Shown in pieces: positions 56,068-64,000 of a stretch of DNA of 64,000 nt. Made by a program: the position numbers and the translations under genes. Each line of letters opens with the position of its first letter. Positions within the stretch are counted from its first letter, which is position 1. Below the pieces are notes generated by a model, which made no database searches, was not told the origin of the DNA, and saw only the letters and a list, made by a program, of their open reading frames with translations. This DNA comes from Euphorbia lathyris. Its lineage: Eukaryota; Streptophyta; Magnoliopsida; Malpighiales; Euphorbiaceae. The DNA is taken from positions 84,194,441 through 84,258,440 of the forward strand of contig NC_088914.1 in assembly GCF_963576675.1 (NCBI RefSeq). Reading direction: 5' to 3'.

Positions 56068-57583
56068 TGATAGCTCCCATGTATATGAGGATTTTAGGAT
56101 CATTTGGGGTCGTTTTTGCCTTATTTCTGCTTAACCACATACCAATCTGTTATCTTTTAGCTAGAAGTAATAATTTCCGTTACTTACGGCATTCTCTGTA
56201 TTTTCAGGTGCTTTTTAGGGTGTTTTTGAGCATTTCAGGACATTTCAAGGGCCACCAGATCAACTGCTGGAAGCAAGGACCGAAACAGATGCGTCCAAGA
56301 GGGGTTCGTGGACTTTCCAGCACCTGTCTCGTCGAGTCAGTGCCTGTCTCGATGAGACAGGCCCGCGACTCGCCGAGACACTGTTAGTCTCGACGAGACG
56401 AGGCGGCCCGACGGTTTCCAAAAGAGGCCATCATGTGGTGCCTCGACGAGATGACCAGTGTCTCGTCGAGACACCAACTTGTCTCGCCGAGACACGTCAG
56501 GTCTCGACGAGACGAGACGCCAGGATCATTTTCCCAGCACCTTCTCACCTCTAGGGCGCGAGTTTTGGCCAAAATAATGCCCAAAATACCCCCGAAGCAC
56601 CTGCTGCTACAAATAGAACATGATGCCTCCTTTGTGAGGGTTACTTCTTCTTTTTATTTTTCTCTAGCGGCATTGTTAAATTTTTCTTCTTCTTCTTTCT
56701 TGCTTTGAGAGGAATGGAGAGTTTTAAAGATCGTAGTTGTTGATTTGAAGATTGGGAAGGAGAGTTCTCTCGATATTTGTAATCAGAATCAGACAAATCG
56801 GGTTTTAGATTTCTAAACTCATAACTCTGTCTTTTACTTTTCGCTTCTTAAGTCAATTTGCTTCATATTGATGATTTATGTTTCTGCAAGTTGTTTAGTT
56901 TGACCATGAACTAACCCCCATCCAATCTGGGATGGGGATGGAATTGATTGTGTGACCTAGAATGGTAGAGATTTGGGTTTATGGGAGTTATTCCCGATTG
57001 ATCAGAACAACAAGCTCTTCGAAGTTGACAAGTTTAGGATGGTGGATAGGTGATCCCTGACCAAGGAATCGCTTATCCGGAACCGGAATGAGCTGACCTC
57101 ACTAGAGACCACTAGGAGTGCGGATTTGTGGCTGGGCTACGGCTCTAGCCTTGATCACTATTGAACCTTACCTTTTGCATGACCTAGGATTTGCAATAAC
57201 TAAGGTTGAGCGAAAGGACCACTTAAGATTGACAGACTTGAAGTGGTAAATTCTGTGATTACCGTCAATTATCATTAGGATATAAACCTGAATCCCGTAA
57301 GCCATACTAGGGAGCCAATCAAGGGGAACCCTCATCCCGGATTGCTTCATCAATTATACTATTTCCTCTCACAGTAAGTTTCTTTTATGTTAAGTTTTAA
57401 AACAGTTTGTTCATTAATTCTCAGACATTTACACAACATCCTGAACAACTGCTAGTCTTTGTTAGCTGAATAATTAATTGTGACAACTAGTCCTTGTGGT
57501 TAGATCTCGTGCTTAAGCACTGTACTACTTGTTGAGATAGGATTCACTTCTCCTGTTTATCGCTATACACTTTAGCAGCATCA
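56068..57583 (+). repeat. 5' LTR of the Athila-type element
   Basis: Starts TGATAGCTCCC where copia A RT homology stops and ends AGCAGCATCA seven bases before the primer binding site (about 1.5 kb). It contains the palindrome array at 56326-56513. Without the 3' LTR the ends are inferred. Confidence 0.8.
56326..56513. repeat. Eight phased GTCTCGNCGAGAC palindromes
   Basis: 13-bp palindromes start at 56326, 56346, 56367, 56387, then 56440, 56460, 56481 and 56501. The spacing is 20, 21, 20, then 53, then 20, 21, 20 bp. Five are perfect (GTCTCG, one free base, CGAGAC); the others have one or two changes. The spacers of 7 or 8 bp are not conserved. The array lies in the Athila LTR upstream of where transcription would start. 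Confidence 0.95.
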
Positions 57584-57589
57584 AGTTTT

Positions 57590-57607
57590 TGGCGTCGTTG
57601 CCGGGGA
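57590..57607 (+). other. Primer binding site of the Athila-type element
   Basis: TGGCGTCGTTGCCGGGGA is one base off the complement of the plant tRNA-Asp 3' end, the usual Athila primer. Confidence 0.88.
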
Positions 57608-57751
57608 CTAATTTTGTTTACAATTACTTCATTCATCTCGAAGCTTAAACAATTGTTTGGGATTTTTCCAACCGAGGACTGATAATCAGTCGTACTCTTA
57701 TCTGATTTCATAAGCTGAAACTGTTCTTGCAGGTGCTGAGTTGAGAAAACA

Positions 57752-59968
57752 ATGGCCGAAGATATGTCCGTGATGGAGCTGCTTAAGGCGAGACGGTCAA
57801 CAAGCACCTCCGGTATCCTAGAGCCGTCAATAACAGCAGCATCATTCGAAATCAGACCGGCGATGATCCAGATGATCCAGAGCTCGGGGCAGTTCAAGGG
57901 GGATTACTACGAAGATCCCAATTCACACCTTGACAAATTCGTAGAATATTGCAGCACTTTCAAGTGCGAGGGAGTGACATCTGAGCAAATCTACCAGAAG
58001 TTATTCAGATTTTCTTTAAAAGAAGAAGCTGCAGAATGGTTACATTCAGTGGAGCCAGACTCTCTCACCGGCTGGGATAATACAGTATCAGCTTTCCTAG
58101 CAAAGTATTTCCCCCCATCAAAGACTGCCCAGTTCAGAAGCGAAATTGCATCGTTTAAGCAGTCCGAGAGTGAGAACCTGCATCTAGCTTGGGAGAGATT
58201 CCAGAGATTGTTGAGAAGGTGCCCCCACCATGATTACCAGCGGTACCAGCTTGTTGATATGTTCTACTCGGGAATATCTCCTGTCAACCGCGCTTTTCTA
58301 GATACAGCGGCAGGAGGGAATCTGTTCAACAAAACCGCACTACAGGCTTATAATCTGGTGAAAGAATTGGCCGAACGGAGTGCATGTTGGCAAGATGCAA
58401 AGCCGCCTCAGAGCAGGGCCACTACATCAGAGGAGTGCAGTGGGGTGTGGCAAAAATCCAACCCTCAGATAACAGCACTCGCGGAAAAGGTAGCTCTGCT
58501 GGGAAGTCTTTTGAGCTCACCAGGGGCAGTAGCGAGCTGTGAGGTTTGCAGCGGAGGGCACAATAGTGTGGCATGTCCAGTGGTGCTCGAACAGATCATC
58601 TATTCAAGGCAGGACGAGCAGAGGAGGTCTAGTTCTACATTCAACCTAGAGAGAGACATGGACGCCCTAAGAGAAAGTGTGAGCACAGTAGAGAGAAGAT
58701 TGGCAAACAATGAAGCATTCTATCAAAGACTTCAGAAGCAAGTGAGTAAGATGGCAGAAGAGGAAGCACGGGCAATCACGCTCAGGAGTGGAACACAGGT
58801 CAAAGGACCAACGTTCGTACCTCCACATGACGAAGGGTTAGACCCAGTCACTGGTAATGTCTCATCGGACCCATCTCCGTCCCAAGTAAGTATTTCTGAT
58901 CAGGTTCCGATAACTGACACTTCTGAACAACCGACACAGGTAACATTACCTTACCCTACTGCTAGAAGAGCTAAATTAGATAAGGATTATTCAAAGATGC
59001 TTGATGTGTTTAAGAAAATAGAGATTAATCTCCCGTTCCTAGAACTTATTGAGAATATGCCTGTGTATGGAAAGTTTTTGAAAGAATTAATCTCTAAAAA
59101 GAAAAGAATAGGAGATCATGAAACCGTAATGCTGAGCCAGGAATGCTCTGCGATGCTCACAAACCCACTCCCCAAAAAATCTAAGGACCCTGGTAGTTTC
59201 AGCATACCTTGTACAATAGGAAAAGTGCATTTTAAACGTGCTTTGTGTGATCTAGGGGCAAGCATTAACTTAATGCCTTTATCTGTTTACAGGAAATTGG
59301 GAATGGGAGATCCAAAACCAACATCAGTCACCATACAGCTGGCGGACAGATCGATAAGACGACCAGTGGGAGTGGTAGAAGACCTTTTGGTGAAGGTAGA
59401 CCAGTTCATTTTTCCAGCTAACTTCGTGATAATGGACATAGAGGAGGACGATCAGGTGCCGATCTTATTAGGGAGACCTTTTCTCGCGACAGGACGGACT
59501 CTGATTGACATCGAAGGAGGAAAATTAATTCTTCGTTTACAGAACGAAGAAGTGGAATTCAACATTCTGAAATCTATGAAATTTCCCATCGATGACGAAT
59601 GTTGTAATTTCTTGAGCCTTACTGACACTTTGGTTGAGAGCACTTTTCAGGAGAACGAGGTAAAGAATCTGAGCATCGAACTAGAGAAGGAAGAACTGTC
59701 AGATGAAGAGGTTGGGGATAGCAGTAAAGAAGAATGTAATTGGGCCAGACACGATGAACTCTTAGAGAGGGAAACCAAAACAAGGCCTAAAACTTCAATC
59801 GAAGAACCACCAACACTCGATCTAAAACCTTTGCCTGCACATTTGAAATATGTATTCTTAGCACCACCTGTACACTTACCCGTAATTATTTCTGCAAAAC
59901 TGACAGGTCATGAGGAAGATCGTTTGGTGGAGGTGCTGAGGAAGTATAAGGAGGCCTTTGGGTGGTAA
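57752..59968 (+). pseudogene. Athila Gag-protease open frame
   Basis: 738 aa. Gag region: SFEIRPAMIQMIQ, QFKGDYYEDPNSHLDKFVEYC, KYFPPSKTAQFRSEI and FQRLLRRCPHHDYQ (about residues 30-170). A CEVC...C knuckle-like piece is near residue 265. The protease has CDLGASINLMPLSVYRKLG (about 498) and LLGRPFLATGRTLIDIE (about 573); the D-L-G-A-S form is normal for Athila. The frame ends with TAA at 59966-59968 and simply continues in phase into RT, so this is a nonsense mutation rather than a natural gene end. A Kozak-like AACAATGG surrounds the start. Confidence 0.92.
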
Positions 59969-61861
59969 ATGTATGACATAAAAGGGATCAGCCCGTCACT
60001 TTGCGAACATCGGATCTATATGGAAGATAGAGTGAAGCCGACTGCTCAACCGCAGAGGAGGCTTAACCCAAAAATGAAGGAGGTGGTTAAGGCTGAGGTG
60101 ATTAAGCTGCTTGATGCAGGGATGATCTTTCCAATCTCCGACAGCCAGTGGGTGAGTCCCGTGCATATGGTGCCAAAGAAGGGAGGCACAACAGTGACGC
60201 TGAACGAAAAAAATGAGTTGATCCCGGTGCGGAAAACGACAGGGTGGCGAATGTGCGTTGATTTCAGGAAATTGAACGATGCTACCCGAAAGGACCATTT
60301 CCCCCTTCCGTTCATCGATCAAATGCTTGAACGCATGGCAGGTAATTTCTTTTTCTGTTGTGTGGATGGGTATTCGGGCTACATGCAAATCTCGGTGGAT
60401 CCTGATGATCAGGAAAAGACCACTTTCACATGCCCTTTTGGGACTTTTGCATATAGACGGATGCCCTTTGGGCTATGCAATGCACCTGCTACGTTTCAGA
60501 GGTGCATGACAGCTATATTTTCTGACATGATAGAAAATTTCATGGAGGTTTTTATGGATGATTTTTCTATTTTTGGAACAACCTTTGATAGCTGTTTGCA
60601 TAACCTAGATTTAATGCTGCAAAGATGTGAAGAGACTGATCTAGTTCTAAACTGGGAAAAATGTCAGTTTATGGTCACCGAATGTATTGTTTTAGGCCAT
60701 AAGGTGTCGCGAAAAGGTATTGAGGTAGACCCTGCTAAAATTGAGGTCATTGAAAAACTGCCCCCTCCCTCCAACGTCAAAGCAGTAAGGAGTTTTTTAG
60801 GCCACGCTGGTTTTTACAGACGTTTCATAAAAGATTTTTCGAAAATTTCCAAGCCTATGACCCAATTACTAATGAAGGATGCCAATTTCGTTTTCACACC
60901 CGAATGCCTAGAGTCTTTCAATACATTGAAGAGTAAATTAACCAAAGCTCCCATTATGGTTAGCCCCAATTGGGACTTACCCTTCGAATTAATGTGTGAT
61001 GCCAGCGACACAGCCGTAGGGGCATGCTTAGGGCAGAGAGTGGACAAAATTTGCCAACCAATTTCTTATGCTAGTAAAACCCTTAATGATGCCCAAGTAA
61101 ATTATACAACCACGGTGAGGGAATTATTAGCTGTGATTTTTGCCCTCGAGAAATTTCGTTCATATTTAGTGCTGTCCAAAGTCATTGTTTACACTGATCA
61201 TGCCGCATTGAGGTATTTGTTTTCTAAGCAGGATGCGAAACCGAGGCTCCTTAGGTGGATCTTGTTGCTGCAGGAGTTTGACTTGGAGATACGAGATAAG
61301 AAGGGAGTGGAGAACGTGGTTGCTGATCATCTCTCCCGAGTGGAAAATGAGGAAGAGAATGAGGAAACGACTGCAGACATCCAGGAAAAGTTCCCCGATG
61401 AACACCTGCTGGCAATACAACACGTACCTTGGTTCGCTGATTTTGCTAACTTCCTGGTAGGAAAGGTGGTCCCACCCGAGTTTTCCTACCAACAGCGGAA
61501 AAAATTCCTGCATGATGTGAAACAATATTTTTGGGATGACCCCTATTTGTTCAAAGTCTGTGGTGACAATATTATTCGCCGATGCATACCAGAAGCGGAG
61601 ACTGCCTCTGTCCTTGCATTCTGCCACTCCAAAGAGGTAGGTGGACACCACGGGGCAGATAGGACTGTAGCTAAGGTACTTCAGAGTGGGCTATATTGGC
61701 CCACCATTTTTCGTGACGCTTTTGATTTTGTTAAAAATTGTGATAAATGTCAACGTACTGGGAACATTTCACAACGACATGCCATGCCTATGAAACCCAT
61801 TTTAGTTTGTGAAATTTTTGATGTTTGGGGAATAGACTTTATGGGTCCTTTCCCAAAGTGA
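59969..61861 (+). pseudogene. Athila RT, RNase H and integrase N-terminus
   Basis: 630 aa in phase with the preceding frame. RT motifs: [35 protein letters not shown] and FMDDFSIF (the YXDD box as FMDD). RNase [36 protein letters not shown] and [11 protein letters not shown], then [13 protein letters not shown]. Integrase zinc domain: [10 protein letters not shown] with CDKCQRTG, then the first catalytic Asp in [14 protein letters not shown]. It ends with TGA at 61859-61861, again followed in phase by the rest of the integrase. Confidence 0.93.
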
Positions 61862-62707
61862 TTCAATAACGAGTACATCCTTGTAGCCGTAGACTACGTC
61901 TCTAAATGGGTGGAGGCTATAGCCTTACCTAATAATGATGCGCGGGCTGTCATCCGGTTCTTGCAAAAGAACATTTTTACACGGTTCGGCACCCCCCGCA
62001 CCATTATTAGTGATGGCGGATCACATTTTTGCAACCAGGCTTTTAGACAGGTCTTGCATAAATACGGGGTCACTCATAAAGTGGCAACCCCGTATCACCC
62101 TCAGACCAGTGGGCAAGTAGAAGTTTCTAATAGAGAAATCAAAGCCATCCTTGAAAAAACTGTGAATTCCTCTAGAAATAATTGGTCTCTCAAATTGGAT
62201 GATGCACTATGGGCATACAGAACCGCATTTAAAACACCAATTGGGATGTCCCCATTTAGGCTAGTGTATGGTAAAGCATGTCATCTCCCTGTCGAACTCG
62301 AACATAGAGCCTACTGGGCTACACGTTTTCTAAATTTTGATGCAAGAGTTGCAGGACAAAACCGTTTACTACAGTTGGATGCTTTGGAAGAGTTTAGGCT
62401 TGGTGCCTATGAGAGTTCCCGGATCTACAAGGAGAAAACAAAAAGATGGCACGACAAGAGAATAATCAAACGTCACTTTGAGGTAGGGGATAAGGTGTTG
62501 CTGTACAACACTAGACAACGATTATTTCCGGGTAAGTTGAAATCAAGGTGGTATGGGCCATTCGAGGTCACCCAGTTATTCGCCTCAGGAGCAGTGGAAA
62601 TCACAAACGGGAACAGTCCCCCGTTTAAGGTCAATGGGCAGCGGCTTAAAATCTACGAAGATGACTTGGGCGCAGTGGAGACACTGCGTTACATGGACGC
62701 CCACTAA
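61862..62707 (+). pseudogene. Athila integrase core and C-terminus
   Basis: After the TGA, the frame continues with a [13 protein letters not shown] piece; the first ATG is at 61910. [10 protein letters not shown] (second Asp) and [16 protein letters not shown] (Glu) complete the DDE triad. A C-terminal domain ([27 protein letters not shown]) follows and the frame ends at 62707. There is no chromodomain, as expected for Athila. Confidence 0.92.
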
Positions 62708-64000
62708 GGGAGTTTCTACTATCCTATATCTCTCCTTGCTTTTACCTTGCTTTCTCATATGCATATTTTGGAACATTTATGCATAATTTAGTGTGGGGGG
62801 GGGGGAGACAAAATAGGATAGGTATTTTGTACATTTATCATTTGCATGCTTTGTGTTTGTTTTTGCTCTGCTTTATTTTTGTACATTTATGCTTTGTGTT
62901 TGTCTAAAGGGGGGGAATCTCAGGCGGTTGATTTTTGAGGCGTCTAGTATTCCTAACATTACAAGTGAAAGTGTGCTTGAAAGTCTAAAAGTTCAGTGAA
63001 ATCGTTGCATGTATAAAACTTGTGAACAACATATGAGTCCCCTAAGAGGGTATTTAGCTAAGATTGACATGGAACGTGGCGTTAGGCGAGGCTAGGATTG
63101 TTGTCAATAACCATGAAATTGTGAGCTAGAGCCGAAGGTCGTCATGTTAGACTCATTTGTAGGATCTATCGACCTCTTAGGTGTGGGATTACAATTATTG
63201 TCATTATGCTCATGGGAATTGCATCCAATACTGATTGAATGTTGTGTTATAAGTGAACTTGAAATGATGAGGCACCTAGGATTAGCCATTTGTGAATATA
63301 GCCCAGTCTTTGCTCAGACCAAAATCCCTTAACAAACTCCATTAGATAAGCCCCTTTGAGCTTCAGTGTCCCATTTCCTTTGATCACCTCGTTACAATCC
63401 CTTAGCCTTCTTAAATACCTTTCTTTTCCCGAGTAAGTGACTTAACTTGAATCATTATGCACATATCCTTCAATTTCCATTAGCCATCACCCGACTATCA
63501 CTAAAGGTTGTAATCCTAAAAGTGAAGCAGTAGCCTATTCATATTGACTCCTGGTTCCAAAAAAAAAAAAAAAAAAATGAACCAAAGAAGATGTAGAGGA
63601 AAGAACCAAAGGCATACTCCAATTGCTTCCAGAACTAACATAAAACAACCTTGAGCTTCTAACCAGCACATGGCGGAAACAGTGCCAATATTTGAGCTGA
63701 GTTAACTCTTTGCCTAAATTACCTCCTTACTACCCCCAAACCTTAACCTACTGTACAACCCTGTAAAGACCTCGGATCTTATTTACTTGTGATGCGTAAT
63801 TTTAACCGGATGGATGATGCCATTCCAACTTGACCATTTTGTGCAATACCACTGTAGAGAGCTCACTAAATTCTTATGACACCCAAACACTTGAGTGTAA
63901 GAGCGGCCACCTGTGAGCTAGCAACCTTAGTCCTCGCCTTTCACCTTCGCAAAGTGTTAGTCGATAAAACTAATTGATCGTTTTCGGGGAATTTATATGA
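62708..64000 (+). other. Athila region downstream of pol, non-coding
   Basis: A TAGTGTGG stretch with 11 consecutive G (62795-62805) and a second GGGGGGG run near 62911 lie soon after pol. Purine/G runs at this place are usual in Athila-type elements. No envelope-like ORF is seen. Frames at 63104-63332 are short and unrecognised. A 19-A run lies at 63559-63577. The 3' LTR is not reached. Confidence 0.65.

Larger units (their letters stand above)
56068..64000 (+). mobile_element. Athila-type Ty3/gypsy retrotransposon (3' end outside the window)
   Basis: A 5' LTR is followed by a tRNA-Asp-type primer binding site, gag, protease, RT, RNase H and integrase in Ty3/gypsy order. Gag type, the DLGAS protease and the FMDD box of RT identify the Athila lineage. 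It inserted into copia A at 56067. The 3' LTR and target duplication are not in the window, so its age cannot be judged. Only two in-frame stops break the polyprotein. Confidence 0.93.

Noticed and set aside
56326..56513. CRISPR-like repeat array
   Set aside because: Spacers are only 7-8 bp, the repeats are full palindromes, there are no cas genes, and the array lies in a plant LTR.
62708..64000. 3' LTR of the Athila element within the window
   Set aside because: I found no sequence matching 56068-57583 (for example no further GTCTCGNCGAGAC array) before the window ends.

Overview
The window looks like nuclear DNA of a flowering plant, probably a eudicot. It is AT-rich, has a spliced single-copy-type gene with plant promoter motifs, and is otherwise filled with plant-type transposable elements: Ty1/copia including SIRE, Ty3/gypsy Athila, L1 and RTE LINEs, hAT, Mutator-like foldbacks and a Stowaway-like MITE. 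I cannot name the species. I see no rRNA, tRNA, CRISPR array or bacterial-type operon.

Only one host gene is recognisable. It is a type-II prohibitin on the minus strand (coding exons between 30974 and 34299, 291 aa), with a 5'UTR exon near 35324-35375 and a promoter carrying a telo-box and TGGGCY site II motifs.

Layout. 1-9300: a graveyard of small elements: an RTE LINE tail, Mutator-like foldbacks, a Stowaway-like MITE, a copia gag relic, and a hAT MITE nested in a larger inverted-repeat element. 9660-12893: an L1-type LINE relic (minus) split by a Ty3/gypsy gag-protease fragment (plus). 13571-23582: a foldback element with a 9-bp target duplication, into which a complete but broken Ty1/copia element (copia A, minus, 13785-23262) has inserted. 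23609-29977: more foldbacks, a second LINE relic and an internally deleted hAT. 30974-35500: the prohibitin gene. 36048-64000: a nest. A second copia A copy (plus strand, from 37113) was entered by an 11.5-kb SIRE-type copia (37821-49324) and by a hairpin-forming foldback (49922-50849), both in its 5' LTR. Its reverse transcriptase is cut at 56067 by an Athila-type gypsy element that runs past the window end.

The retroelement genes form three separate self-replication cassettes (gag, protease, integrase, reverse transcriptase and RNase H, in family-specific order), and every one carries stops or frameshifts. Target duplications give an insertion order: copia A first, then SIRE, the foldback and Athila. 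The signals most worth a second look are: a two-helical-turn-phased array of eight GTCTCGNCGAGAC palindromes in the Athila LTR; arrays of GC-rich hairpins in the leaders of both copia A copies; a palindrome (TTGAGTAAACTCAA) repeated three times in the same leaders; and eight foldback elements with perfect 9-bp duplications. All coordinates and comparisons were made by eye.
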